From Streptomyces fradiae (GTDB lineage Bacteria; Actinomycetota; Actinomycetes; Streptomycetales; Streptomycetaceae), in assembly GCF_041270065.1 (NCBI RefSeq), contig NZ_CP065958.1, positions 4,340,001-4,404,000 on the forward strand: a stretch of 64,000 nt of DNA, written 5' to 3'. Position 1 is the stretch's first letter. Each line of letters starts with the position of its first letter. This document shows, piece after piece, positions 51,555 through 59,979 of this stretch. The notes beneath the pieces are model-generated. The model ran no database searches. It was not told the origin of the DNA and saw only the letters and a list, made by a program, of their open reading frames with translations. Position numbers and translations under genes: made by a program.

Positions 51555-53214
51555 AGATCGTCCTCGACTCGCTGTAGAAGTAGCCGTTCTTTTCCTGCCA
51601 GCCGAGGGCCCAGGTGCCGTCGCCGTAGTTGGTGGTGCTGAAGCTGAAGTTCCCGTACGTGTTGGTCGGGATGTCCTTCTTGGCCCAGTACCACGACGGG
51701 TCGCCCTTGGGCTTGTAGTACAGCGTCAGGCGCGCGCCCGGCATGGCCTTCCAGACCCCGTTGACCTTCTGCTGCACCAGGCCCTTGACGGTCATGCTGC
51801 CGCTGGTGCGCGGACGCGAGGGGCTGATGGTGACGTTGACGATCCGGGTCGGGATCCGGGAGAGCCGGACGGCGGTGCTGTACTTGGTGACGAAACGATC
51901 CGTCTCCGGGTGGTAGATCCGGTAGAGGGCGTTGTCGTAGCCCCAGACCTTGAACTCGTACGAGCACCAGTCGCTGACGGCCCTGGACGTCATCTGACCC
52001 CAGGTGCGTCCGCCGTCCCGGGAGACCTGGAGGGCGACCCAGTCGGGCTTCGGGTAGCAGCTGCCGTTGGTGCCGAGGGTGCCGCGCATGGTGACCTGAC
52101 CGAACTGGTCGAGGGTCTGCGAGAGCCCGGTGTACGAGAACTGCTGCGGCACCGCGAGCTTGGCCACGTCCGTCGGACGGTCGTTGCCCGAGCCCCAGTA
52201 CACGGAGGGACGCAGGCCGGTGTACGCGCCGGTCGTCGTGTACTGCACGCGCGACAGGTACGAGAAGGTGCCGTCCTGGAGCGAGGTGCCGGAGCCGATC
52301 TCGTCCTTCAGGACCTTGTCGTACGACAGCGGCTGCGTGCCCGTGGAGACCACGGGCGCGCCGCCGAAGCCCTGCCAGCCGTCCGTGGTCAGGCGCTCGA
52401 CCTTGCCGGAGACGGTGACGTCGGTGCCCGCGTTGACGCGGTACTTGCTGGTGTCCGAGGTGATCCGGTACGTCAGCTTCTCGACGCCCACGGTGGGCAG
52501 CGGGCGCGCGTTGTCCGGGTCGACATCGGTCGCGGCCTGCACCTCGGCGGAGCCGCCGGTGATCTCGGCGTCCGGGGTGACGGGCAGGGCGAAGGCGCCG
52601 TCGGCGGCCGTGGTCGCGGTGGCGACCTTGGTGCGCGGCAGCCCGTAGGCGTCCTTCAGGTTGAGCGTGACCTTCACCGAGGTGCCCTCGGCGGCGGTGG
52701 TGCGCTCGCCGGTGGCCGGGTTCCAGGTGGAGGCCTTGCCGGAGAGGACGACGTCCCGCTGGTCGTAACTGGTGGTCTTGCGGTCGAAGACGACCGAGGA
52801 GACACCGGTGTGCAGCTTGTAGCCGAAGGTCCCGCCGGTCCACTGGGTGAGCAGGCCGCCGGGCAGGCGGTAGTCGACCCGGAGCGGGTAGTCGCCGAGG
52901 GCGGTGCCCTCGGGCAGCTTGATCGGCGCGTCGGTGGTCCATGCGTAGGTGCCGGTCGAGGTGAGCTCGTCGGTCTCGGCGAGCACGGCCGCCCCTTCGG
53001 CGGCGGAGGCGAGCACGCTCACCTTCACCCAGAGCGCGTTGCTCGGCAGCCCCCCGAGGGTCAGCCGGCCGTCGTCCAGGGTGGTGGTGGCGGTCACGGT
53101 GGCCGCGTACGCGGCAGGGGCCGCGATCACGGCGGGCAGGGCGACACCTGCCGAGAGTGCGAAAACGGTTGCCGCGCGCACGAGGGCATGCGGCAGTGTG
53201 CGCGTTGAGCGCAT
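51538..53214 (-). CDS. Secreted multi-domain beta-sandwich protein (first of a coupled pair)
   Basis: A 558-aa exported protein from ATG 53214: signal peptide VRAATVFALSAGVALPAVIAAPAAYAA, then Ig/FN3-like repeats (TVTATTTLDDGRLTLGGLPSNALWVKV, SGKASTWNPATGERTTAAEGTSVKVTLNLKDAYG, VTVSGKVERLTTDGWQGFGG). The C-terminal third has YSTAVRLSRIPTRIVNVTISPSRPRTSGSMTVKGLVQQKVNGVWKAMPGARLTLYYKPKGDPSWYWAKK. It ends FYSESRTIYVDAL. It overlaps the downstream gene start by 17 bp. The upstream ORF extension is not used because the signal peptide begins at 53214. It is likely a structural or adhesive surface protein. Confidence 0.8.
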   Translation of the reverse strand: MRSTRTLPHALVRAATVFALSAGVALPAVIAAPAAYAATVTATTTLDDGRLTLGGLPSNALWVKVSVLASAAEGAAVLAETDELTSTGTYAWTTDAPIKLPEGTALGDYPLRVDYRLPGGLLTQWTGGTFGYKLHTGVSSVVFDRKTTSYDQRDVVLSGKASTWNPATGERTTAAEGTSVKVTLNLKDAYGLPRTKVATATTAADGAFALPVTPDAEITGGSAEVQAATDVDPDNARPLPTVGVEKLTYRITSDTSKYRVNAGTDVTVSGKVERLTTDGWQGFGGAPVVSTGTQPLSYDKVLKDEIGSGTSLQDGTFSYLSRVQYTTTGAYTGLRPSVYWGSGNDRPTDVAKLAVPQQFSYTGLSQTLDQFGQVTMRGTLGTNGSCYPKPDWVALQVSRDGGRTWGQMTSRAVSDWCSYEFKVWGYDNALYRIYHPETDRFVTKYSTAVRLSRIPTRIVNVTISPSRPRTSGSMTVKGLVQQKVNGVWKAMPGARLTLYYKPKGDPSWYWAKKDIPTNTYGNFSFSTTNYGDGTWALGWQEKNGYFYSESRTIYVDAL

Positions 53215-53423
53215 CTGAGAGACCCCCCACAGGTCGGAAAGGCGGTCGCGTAGTAGATCGCGTACCGCGTGGGAGCACGATAGCGCCTGTGGGTTGAACA
53301 CGTTCACCGGATTTCGCGCTCGCGTGCGCGAGTGTGTCGGGTTCATCCTGAGGAGAGAGGATCCGGTCGGTTCTGGCGGAGCGACCCCAGGCAGACGCCC
53401 CAGACAGACGGGAGCGATCGACC

Positions 53424-53894
53424 ATGATCACCTTGCTGACGACACCGGCGGACCGCGAGCTGGTCATCACCCGCACCTTCGACGCGCCGGTGACCCGCGT
53501 CTGGGAGGCGTGGACGCGCCCCGAGCACGTCCGGCAGTGGTACGGCGCCGCCGCCCTGACCATGTCCGTCTGCGACATCGACCTGCGCCCGGGCGGCGCG
53601 TGGCGCTGGGGCCAGCGCGGCCCCGACGGCCAGGAGATCGTCTTCTCCGGCACCTACGAGGAGATCGTCCCGTCCGAGCGCCTCGTCTACACGGAGCTCT
53701 TCGAGCAGATGCCGGACGCCGACCCGGTCCGCGTGATCCTCTCCTTCGACGCCACCCCGGACGGCGGCACGGCCCTGACCAGCACGTCCTTCTGGCCGAC
53801 CACCGAGATCCGCGACCAGGCGCTGGCGGCGGGCATGGAGTCGGGGGTGCGGGAGCAGTACGACCGGCTGGCGGGGTATCTGCGGACCATGTGA
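53424..53894 (+). CDS. SRPBCC / AHSA1-family protein
   Basis: A 156-aa START-like domain protein: ELVITRTFDAPVTRVWEAWTRPEHVRQWYGAAALTMSVCDIDLRPGGAWRWGQRGPDGQEIVFSGTYEEIVPSERLVYTELF, ending with the long helix GMESGVREQYDRLAGYL. The family binds hydrophobic ligands in a deep cavity and includes Aha1-like and polyketide-type proteins. A specific ligand cannot be inferred. ATG 53424 is used. It has no operon partner; the neighbour is convergent 23 bp away. Confidence 0.9.
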   Translation: MITLLTTPADRELVITRTFDAPVTRVWEAWTRPEHVRQWYGAAALTMSVCDIDLRPGGAWRWGQRGPDGQEIVFSGTYEEIVPSERLVYTELFEQMPDADPVRVILSFDATPDGGTALTSTSFWPTTEIRDQALAAGMESGVREQYDRLAGYLRTM

Positions 53895-53917
53895 CGGGTC
53901 AAGGGGCAGCGGGCAGG

Positions 53918-54547
53918 TCAGGACACGTAGTCCTTGAGCTTGTCGGTGTCGAGGGGGATGCCGACGGGGGCGGGGAGGGGGACGACGGCGCCGAAGGGGT
54001 ACGACTCCTGACGGCGATAGACACCGTTCTCGGGTTCGCTGAGGACGTACAGGGTGGTCGCGTCGCGGTCGACGAGCAGGTAGACGGGGATGGCCGCAGC
54101 GGCATAGCCGTCGACCTTCTCGACGCGGTCGCGCCGGTGCGTGTCGGAGTCGTGGGACGTGATTTCGACAACCATGAGGACGCCGGAAGGGTCGGCCCAC
54201 TCGGGCTTGCCCGCCATGTGGCCCTCGGGCGCGAGGGCGCCGTCGGGCCTGGCATGCCCCTGGCGGTATTTCTCGACGATCAGCCCCTGTTCGGGGAACA
54301 GATCGAGTTCGGGGCGGTGCTGCATGCACTGGCGGAGGAGCCACATGAAGATCACCGAGTGATCACCGTCGGGCACGGGCTTGACCTTCAGCCTTCCGTT
54401 GATGAGTTCGAGCGTCACGCCCTCGGGCGCGACGCGGGCGAGTTCTTCGAAGTCCTCGACGGACAGGTCCGGGCGGCCACCGGTGGGCGCATCGACGGGT
54501 GCATCGGTGGGTACGTCGGCGGGTGCATCGGCGGGGTTGGGGGTCAT
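53918..54547 (-). CDS. Uma2 family endonuclease-like protein
   Basis: A 209-aa PD-(D/E)XK nuclease-fold protein. The N-terminal 25 residues are a low-complexity Asp/Ala/Pro/Val repeat (ADAPADVPTDAPVDAPT). Then LSVEDFEELARVAPEGVTLELINGRLKVKP, HARPDGALAPEG with the Asp, and VLMVVEITSHDSDTHRRDRVEKVDGYAAAAIPVYLLVD with the Glu and downstream Lys. This is the Uma2/DUF820 signature, very abundant in Streptomyces. The restriction or DNA-processing role of the family is largely unproven. ATG 54547 has GGAGG 7 bases upstream. Confidence 0.88.
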   Translation of the reverse strand: MTPNPADAPADVPTDAPVDAPTGGRPDLSVEDFEELARVAPEGVTLELINGRLKVKPVPDGDHSVIFMWLLRQCMQHRPELDLFPEQGLIVEKYRQGHARPDGALAPEGHMAGKPEWADPSGVLMVVEITSHDSDTHRRDRVEKVDGYAAAAIPVYLLVDRDATTLYVLSEPENGVYRRQESYPFGAVVPLPAPVGIPLDTDKLKDYVS

Positions 54548-54603
54548 GGCGTCGCCTCCTTCCCCCCATCCTGCCCCGTAGTCGGGCCGGACGAGCTGAA
54601 CCG

Positions 54604-55413
54604 TCATGTGCGGGTCCCTTGCATTTCCTGGCGGATGGCGGCGGCCCGGGAGCGGATCTCGGCTGCCGGGAGGTGACGGCGAGCGGGCGGGACGCCGCGG
54701 CAGGGGGCGCACTGGCCGTCGACGAGGGAGTCTGTGTAGTCGGGGGCGCCGCACTCGGCGCACTCCAGCATGCGGCGGGAGATCCGGTCGCTCCGGATGG
54801 GTTCCGGCGGGAGCTTGTCGGTGAGGCGGCGGCGGGCCAGGGCGGCCGGGTGGTGGACGGTGGGCGGCAGGCCGGCGGTCAGGGCGCGCAGGACGTCCGA
54901 CTCCTCGGCGTCGCGGGCGAACCACTCCTCGACGAGCGGCGCGAGGGAGTGGCACTCGGCGTGCGAGAGCGACATGACGGAGTTCGTCCGCCCGAGCGCG
55001 GCCAGCAGCACGTACGCCCGTGACCGGGTCGGCCGCCTCGGCTCCCGAGGCACGTCCCCGCGCCGGAACGCCGCCCACCAGGTGACGTCACGGGGCGTCC
55101 GGGTGAACCACGTTCGGGTGATCCACCGCCCGCCCAGGCACTCCCGCCCGCGCCGCAGATGCCCGGCCCGCTGGATCCGGTTGAGTGCGGTGCGGAGTGC
55201 GCACTGTCCGTACGGCAGCTGCTTGGCCAGCGTCTTCACGGAGATGTCGCTGCCCTCGGGCACCCGGTCGATGTACGCGGCGATGGCGGCCTCGCGGGGC
55301 GGCAGGTGCGCGAAGTCGGTCGCGGCGCGGGGGAGTTCGTACCCGGTGGAGCGCTTGCCGTAGCCCGGGTTGGCGAGGGGGTGGGGCGGGAAACTAAACT
55401 CGGCGTCAGCCAT
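54604..55413 (-). CDS. Helix-turn-helix protein with C-terminal zinc ribbon
   Basis: A 269-aa protein from ATG 55413 (MADAEFSFPPHPLANPGYGKRSTGYELPRAATDFAHLPPREAAI). Residues about 45-100 form a winged-helix-type DNA-binding domain (IAAYIDRVPEGSDISVKTLAKQLPYGQCALRTALNRIQRAGHLRRGRE, wing GGRWITRTWFTR). The C-terminus has C-x2-C and C-x2-C (CAECGAPDYTD, GQCAPCRG), a zinc ribbon, followed by a helix REMQ. The family is frequent in Streptomyces and of unknown regulon. It is 56 bp upstream of the Uma2 gene on the same strand. Confidence 0.8.
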   Translation of the reverse strand: MADAEFSFPPHPLANPGYGKRSTGYELPRAATDFAHLPPREAAIAAYIDRVPEGSDISVKTLAKQLPYGQCALRTALNRIQRAGHLRRGRECLGGRWITRTWFTRTPRDVTWWAAFRRGDVPREPRRPTRSRAYVLLAALGRTNSVMSLSHAECHSLAPLVEEWFARDAEESDVLRALTAGLPPTVHHPAALARRRLTDKLPPEPIRSDRISRRMLECAECGAPDYTDSLVDGQCAPCRGVPPARRHLPAAEIRSRAAAIRQEMQGTRT

Positions 55414-55648
55414 GGATCGACGGCTTTCGATCGTAGTGGTCAGACCCCCTTCAGGTGTTGGCGCACCTGCTGGGGGTCGTTTAGTTCGGTTACCGGACAC
55501 GCTAGAGGCATATGACGCTGTGTGGCAAGTCGGTCGCATTACGTCAACTCGCAGGGTGGGTGGGTGGGTTATCAATCCCAGGCCCGAACCCCATCCGTAG
55601 AAATACGGCCCGGATCTCGATACTCGAGCTTCGGGCGGCTGGCCCGGT

Positions 55649-55978
55649 TCAGGGCAGGTCGTAGCGCAGCAACGCGCGGGCCACGGGCTCGCCGTTGCGG
55701 TGGGCGTAGGCGGTGCGTTCCTTGACCTCGCGGAGGGTGCGGGGGCGCCAACCCGGTCCGCCGCAGCAGGATTTGTGGAATCCGATGCCGGAGTTCAGGA
55801 CGACGGACAGGGCACGCCAGGCGTTGCGGTCCCGGCGGCGCGGCGGCTGGAAGGCCGAGCCGGCATGGATCATCACCCGCGCGCAGCGCGGGCAGTGCCG
55901 CTCGCGCCAGGCGTCGTACGGCTGCTTGTACGACGCGCGGCACGGCAGGCAGACGTACGAGGTCTTCGCGTGGCCCAT
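55649..55978 (-). CDS. Small zinc-ribbon protein of unknown function
   Basis: A 109-aa basic protein. GHAKTSYVCLPCRASYKQPYDAWRERHCPRCARVMIHAG has C-x2-C ... C-x2-C spaced as a zinc ribbon. FQPPRRRDRNAWRALSVVLNSGIGFHKSCCGGPGWRPRTLREVKERT adds a second Cys-containing loop (SCCGG). It ends AHRNGEPVARALLRYDLP. Conserved in Streptomyces; role unknown. ATG 55978 is the start matching the CLPCR core, with the longer frame upstream judged spurious. It is divergent from the VOC gene. Confidence 0.75.
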   Translation of the reverse strand: MGHAKTSYVCLPCRASYKQPYDAWRERHCPRCARVMIHAGSAFQPPRRRDRNAWRALSVVLNSGIGFHKSCCGGPGWRPRTLREVKERTAYAHRNGEPVARALLRYDLP

Positions 55979-56039
55979 GCGGACAGGGTAGGAGCCGGGC
56001 GCCCGTGCGGCCACGGAATTGCTGCCTAGGGTGGGGCTC

Positions 56040-56429
56040 ATGGAGCTCTCCGCGATCACCCTCGACTGCGCCGATCCGCTCGCCCTCGCCGACTTCTACC
56101 ACCGGGCCACCGGGCTGCCGCTGCACCCCCGGAACCACGGGGAGTTCGCCGCCGTGCAGCGCGCCGGCGGGCTGATGCTCGGGTTCCAGCGGGTCGACGA
56201 CTACCGCCCGCCCCGCTGGCCCGGCCAGGAGCAACCCCAGCAGCTGCACCTGGACTTCGACGTGGACGACCTCGCGGAGGCGGAGGCCCGCCTCCTGGCC
56301 TTGGGCGCGCGTCGGCCGGAGTACCAGCCGGATCCGGAGCGGTTCGTCGTGCTCACGGACCCGGCCGGTCACCCGTTCTGCCTGAGCCCCCGGAAGAGTG
56401 CCGTCCAGAGGAAAGGCTCGCCGAAGTAG
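56040..56429 (+). CDS. VOC/glyoxalase-like protein
   Basis: A 129-aa vicinal-oxygen-chelate fold protein: MELSAITLDCADPLALADFYHRATGLPLHPRNHGEFAAV, and QLHLDFDVDDLAEAEARLLALGARRPEYQPDPERFVVLTDPAGHPFCLSP. The QLHLDFDVDDL plus F-V-V-L-T-D-P-A-G-H-P-F-C-L arrangement is typical of the glyoxalase/bleomycin-resistance class without a defined substrate. ATG 56040 begins at the conserved M-E-L-S. Its 3' end overlaps the convergent methyltransferase gene by 61 bp. Confidence 0.87.
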   Translation: MELSAITLDCADPLALADFYHRATGLPLHPRNHGEFAAVQRAGGLMLGFQRVDDYRPPRWPGQEQPQQLHLDFDVDDLAEAEARLLALGARRPEYQPDPERFVVLTDPAGHPFCLSPRKSAVQRKGSPK

Positions 56430-57094
56430 GGGGAGTCGGCGGGTTCGTCGCGCATGCGGCGGAGTTCGCGTTCCTCGTAGGAGGAGAAGACCGTACGCAG
56501 GGCGTCGGCGGTGTACGCCAGGCCGCCGTGGAGGGAGGCGTCGCGGTAGAAGGCCGGATCGGGGAGTTCGGAGCCCATGCCGTCGGGGCCGGCGGCGAAG
56601 CAGGTGAGGGAGAAGTGACCGCCGGGGGCGAGGTGGCGGGCGAGGAAGTCGAGGTACGTGACGCGGCGGTGCGGCGCGATGTGGTGGAAGCAGCCCGAGT
56701 CGTGGATCAGGTCGTACGGACCGCCGTCCACGAGACCGGGCGTCGTGAACGCGTCGCCGTGCAGGAACCGGATCTCCAGGCCGGACGCGGTCGCCCGCTC
56801 CCGCGCCCACGCCAGCGCGCCCGCCGACAGATCCACCGCGTCGACCGCGAAGCCGCGCTCCGCGAGATAACGCGCGTTCCGCCCCGGCCCGCAGCCGAGG
56901 TCGAGGACGCGCCCGCCGGCGGGGAGCAGCCCGGCGTCGACGAGTGCGACCAGACTCTCGTCCGGCTTGTCCACGAAGAACGGCACCGGTCGCGTCCGGT
57001 CGTCATAGAAGCCCTGCCACTTGTCGGCGTCCTCGGCGAACAGCGTGTCGAGGAGGCGGAGTACGTCGTCGGTGGTGCGGGTCGAGCGGTCCAT
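56369..57094 (-). CDS. Class I SAM-dependent methyltransferase
   Basis: A 241-aa methyltransferase: DDRTRPVPFFVDKPDESLVALVDAGLLPAGGRVLDLGCGPGRNARYLAERGFAVDAVDLS contains motif I (VLDLGCGPG) and motif II (AVDAVDLS). YDLIHDSGCFHHIAPHRRVTYLDFLARHLAPGGHFSLTCF is the motif IV/V region. Such stand-alone enzymes methylate small molecules. ATG 57094 is used. It overlaps the VOC gene 3' end by 61 bp, a convergent overlap that could produce antisense transcripts. Function beyond methyl transfer is not inferable. Confidence 0.87.
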   Translation of the reverse strand: MDRSTRTTDDVLRLLDTLFAEDADKWQGFYDDRTRPVPFFVDKPDESLVALVDAGLLPAGGRVLDLGCGPGRNARYLAERGFAVDAVDLSAGALAWARERATASGLEIRFLHGDAFTTPGLVDGGPYDLIHDSGCFHHIAPHRRVTYLDFLARHLAPGGHFSLTCFAAGPDGMGSELPDPAFYRDASLHGGLAYTADALRTVFSSYEERELRRMRDEPADSPYFGEPFLWTALFRGLRQNG

Positions 57095-57923
57095 GCGGGT
57101 CCCCTTCCGTGTAAGGGAAACGGTAGGGGAGGAGGGCGTAAAAGCCCAGGTCAGGGGTAGTGCGGCGAGGCTTGGTGTGGGGTTTTGGCGGGCGTACGGA
57201 GAGGGGTGCACCCCCGGGGGTAAGCGGAGGGGGTGGCGGGGGCGTGAACGGGGCGCCCAGGGCCGCCTGGAGGGGTTTCCGGGCGGCGCCCGGGATGGTT
57301 TCTTCGGCGGGTACGGGGCGAGGCTTGGGCCCTCCGGGCCGAGGCCCCGGCGAGCTTCTGGTGCGGCCGCCCTCTCTCCGAGTGTGGCCCCCTCCACCAC
57401 CGCGTCAAGGGCGCCTTCGGCGTCGCAAGCGATGGGCTTCGCCCACCCTTGACCCGGTGCCTCCGGGGGCCTTTTCACACTCGGAGGGCGGCCGGGGGAG
57501 CGGGCCGCGCGGACAGGTTCGGGTAGCCCGTCCCGCCGTAGGCGGGTGGCGGGCCGGTGGTGGGTGGGGCCGGGTATCGCTTCGCGCCGGGGGCGTTCTG
57601 CTGCCCGGTGGGTGGGGGCTCGGTTCGCGGCCGGGGCCGGGCGGTGCCGATCCCTGGGTGGGGGTGCGCGGGAGTGGAATGGGTGCCCATTCCCGGCTGC
57701 GGCCGACGCCCGTCGGCGGGCCGGGGCGCATGCCCCGCTGGTCACGACCGGCGGGTGGCACAAACCCCGCTCCCGCGAGGCCTTGGGCCACGGCGGCCGC
57801 CTCTGAAGTCACACAAGTCCCACGCGTCTCGCCCCGGGGCGGGGATTGCCGATTTTGCACGCCGACGGCCTGTCGGAGCCAGGGGAAAGGGGCTCCAGGC
57901 CGGCCGAGCATGATGATCACGCG
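57095..57923. other. Gene-free repeat region, left part of the inverted-repeat island
   Basis: About 830 bp with no supportable gene. Positions 57361-57772 form the left arm of a long inverted repeat (see that entry), and 57755-57890 resemble the short repeat unit found near 59.5-59.9 kb, in reverse. The rest (57095-57360) is G-rich without recognisable structure. Confidence 0.6.
57361..57772. repeat. Left arm of a ~410-bp imperfect inverted repeat
   Basis: Read in reverse complement, 59980-60397 aligns along this whole stretch with scattered differences and small indels. Shared landmarks include GCGTCAAGGGCGCCTTCGGC, GATGGGCTTCGCCCACCCTT, GGGCCGCGCGGACAGG, CGCCGTAGGCGG, and GGCACAAACCC near the inner end. 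The arms face each other across about 2.2 kb. Confidence 0.8.
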
Positions 57924-58317
57924 CTCGGACGGTCCCGAGGCGGCCTGAGCACGACGGTCACCTCGCCAGCGACGGATGCACGGCCGCTGGCTCTCCGCGT
58001 CACTGCAGGCCAGGCGGGAGATGCCCCGGTCTTCGAGGCCGTCATGGCTGCCACCTGTGTTCCGCGAGGCCGGCCCGGACGGCCAAGGACCCGGCCGGAC
58101 ACCGTCCTGGCGGACCGCGCGTACTCATCCCGCGCGACCGAAGTCACCTCCGGCGACGTGGGATCCGCGCTGCCATCCCCCAGCCCTCCGACCAGATCGG
58201 CCACCGTCTGCGGCGAGGTCGCGCCGGCGGCCGCCCACCCGCCGGACAAGCTCGTCATCGCCAACCAGGCCGCACTCCACCTCGCCGCGATCCTCATCTG
58301 GGCACGGCGAGAGACCG
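57924..58317 (+). pseudogene. Decayed IS5-family transposase fragment
   Basis: The plus-strand reading contains DHALGRSRGGLSTTVTSPAT, then DARPLALRVTAGQAGDAPVFEAVM, a PRGRPGRPRTRPDTVLADRAYSSRA block with the second catalytic Asp, and finally ANQAALHLAAILIWARRE, the usual C-terminal end of IS5-type transposases. The middle has diverged or lost sequence, including the Glu-containing segment, and no start or N-terminal domain is present. It is a remnant, not a working transposase. Its end abuts the Imm1-type gene. Confidence 0.75.
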
Positions 58318-58318
58318 C

Positions 58319-58702
58319 TCAACGATCGACCACCCAACGTGCGTCCGCAGGCCAAGAGCCCGTGCCAACGATGTGCTCCACGAGCCTGAATGCCTCACGC
58401 ATGGGGACGGTGTCCTCATCCGGATACTCGTCGCCCTGCCCGTTGGAGAGGACGAACCCGTCGCTCGACCCCGCAGTTCCGGGGTCCACGGCGTGCTCGC
58501 CGGGATCACCCTCGCCTTTGAGCAGCACCACCATCGCTCGCTCGGCATTCGTCACGAAGGCCAGCAACCGTCCAGACGAACTGGTCAGCCACGTCTCAAG
58601 CTGCCCGCTGTCGATCCTCGACCGAAGAGCCTCCAGCACGACCTCGGCCGACACAGGGACAGGGCTGTCGTCATTGATCACCCAGGTTTCGATCACGAGC
58701 AC
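58319..58702 (-). CDS. Imm1-type immunity protein
   Basis: A 127-aa acidic cytoplasmic protein. The body LEALRSRIDSGQLETWLTSSSGRLLAFVTNAERAMVVLLKGEGDPGEHAVDP is followed by GFVLSNGQGDEYPDEDTVPMREAFRLVEHIVGTGSWPADARWVVDR, the G-F-x-L-x-N-G-Q-x(2)-Y...D-T-V-P signature of the Imm1 family. Imm1 proteins neutralise polymorphic toxins. No toxin gene is in this window, so it is an orphan, perhaps protective. It begins at ATG 58702 and ends at the border of the transposase remnant. Role is inferred from family. Confidence 0.75.
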   Translation of the reverse strand: MLVIETWVINDDSPVPVSAEVVLEALRSRIDSGQLETWLTSSSGRLLAFVTNAERAMVVLLKGEGDPGEHAVDPGTAGSSDGFVLSNGQGDEYPDEDTVPMREAFRLVEHIVGTGSWPADARWVVDR

Positions 58703-59021
58703 GACGATCTCACGGACGGATCCAAGAGACAGTGCGCGTCCGGCGGAGCGAAGTCGGAAATCCGCAGGCGAGATGAGTCGGATGTGAACTCGTGTGACTC
58801 CGGAGGTGATCTGCGGCGGTCATGGGCTCGCGGCAGCGGGGATTGCACGGTCCGGACCCTGTCGGAGAGCTGTTGGGGGGTGGAGCGGGTGCGGGGATCC
58901 GTAGGCGGAAGGGGGTGGGGTGAACTTCCGTGACTCCGGGGGTGCTGTGGGGTTCGCAGGCTGGCGGTTCGCCGGCGTGCGGGGGCGGGCGGTGGATGTC
59001 GGTCGGCTGGACCGGACGGCG
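58703..59021. other. Gene-free stretch with degenerate short repeat
   Basis: About 320 bp without a gene. 58745-58870 is a diverged copy of the short repeat unit (AGTCGGAAATCCGC ... GTGTGACTCCGGAGGTGATC ... CGCGGCAGCGGGGATTGCAC), and 58915-58970 contains a weaker partial copy. Frames that read through this stretch are repeat artefacts. Confidence 0.5.
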
Positions 59022-59390
59022 TCAGCGGGGAGGGATCGGTTGGGTGAGGTTCAGCGGGTTGCCGTCGGGATCTTGGATGTGGGCGACGCGTTGGCCCCAC
59101 GGCATGTCGTTGGGGCCGCTGCTGATCGAGCCGCCCAGCGCCTCCACCCGGCCGAGCGTTTCGTCGACGTCGTCGACATCGATGCTGAGCAGGATCCGCG
59201 GTGCCGCCCCAGTCCCCGGGTCGGGCTTGGACACCAGCCCGAGGTCGGTGTCGCCGATGCGCAGGCCGAGGTAGAAGGCTGGGCCTTCGGCCGGTACCCG
59301 AAAGATCTCCTCGGCGCCGAACAGCTTCGTATAGAAGCCGAGCAGGGCGTCGTGGTCGGCAGTCAAGATCACTGGCTGGATGGTGGACAT
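59022..59390 (-). CDS. VOC/glyoxalase-like protein
   Basis: A 122-aa VOC protein: MSTIQPVILTADHDALLGFYTKLFGAEEIFRVPAEGPAFYLGLRIGDTDLGLV, then LLSIDVDDVDETLGRVEALGGSISSGPNDMPWGQRVAHIQDPDGNPLNLTQPIPPR. The D-P-D-G-N-x-L-x-L ending and SIDVDDVD are typical of this class. It may be an antibiotic-binding or isomerase type; no substrate is deducible. ATG 59390 has CAGGAG five bases upstream. The upstream in-frame extension is within repeats and is not used. It is isolated in the repeat island. Confidence 0.85.
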   Translation of the reverse strand: MSTIQPVILTADHDALLGFYTKLFGAEEIFRVPAEGPAFYLGLRIGDTDLGLVSKPDPGTGAAPRILLSIDVDDVDETLGRVEALGGSISSGPNDMPWGQRVAHIQDPDGNPLNLTQPIPPR

Positions 59391-59483
59391 GGCACTCCTG
59401 CCGAGAACGGTTGTGTCGTTGGGTAGACCGTTCGAGGACGGAGAACTCATCGGCACAACGCAGAGGCACGCCGTCTGACCCTG

Positions 59484-59970
59484 CCGGGCGGTGCCAAGTC
59501 CGCAATCCCCGCCCCCGGGCGAGGCACGCCGGAGTCCTGCCCGACCGGGCAAAGTCGGCAATCCCCGGCCGTGGGCGGGGCATGTGGGACGTCTGTGACT
59601 TCAGTGGTGGTCTGTGGCAGGCAAGGGTGCGCGGCAGCGGGGTTTGTACTCCCGACGGCCGGCCATAGCCCTGCCCAGGCGGTGCAAAGTCCGTAATCCG
59701 CGCCAGCGATGGGGTGGGTGGGATTCCTGTGACGCCAGGGATGGCCTGCAGCGCCCAAGGCCGAGCGTGAGCGGACTTTGCCCGCTCGTCACCGCCATTG
59801 ACTCCTGCAGGGCGGTGCACAGTCGAGAATCCCCGCCGGTGGGCGGGATGCGTGGGACTCCTGTGACTTCGGTGGTGGTCTGTGGCGGGCCAGGGAGCGC
59901 GGCAGCGGGGTTTGCACGCTCGGGGGCCCGCCGGAGTCCTGCCGGGCGGTGCAAAGTCCGTAATCCCCGA
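59484..59970. repeat. Cluster of degenerate ~125-bp repeat units
   Basis: Repeated blocks share GGCGGTGCAAAGTCC(G)NAATCC, then a GTGGGACT-CTGTGACTTC segment, GTGGTCTGTGGC and CGCGGCAGCGGGGTTTG. Copies begin near 59484, 59545, 59668 and 59805, with a partial one from 59938; others occur at 58745 (diverged) and 57755-57890 (inverted). They are tandemly related but not identical in length. Confidence 0.65.
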
Positions 59971-59979
59971 TCCCGGGGG

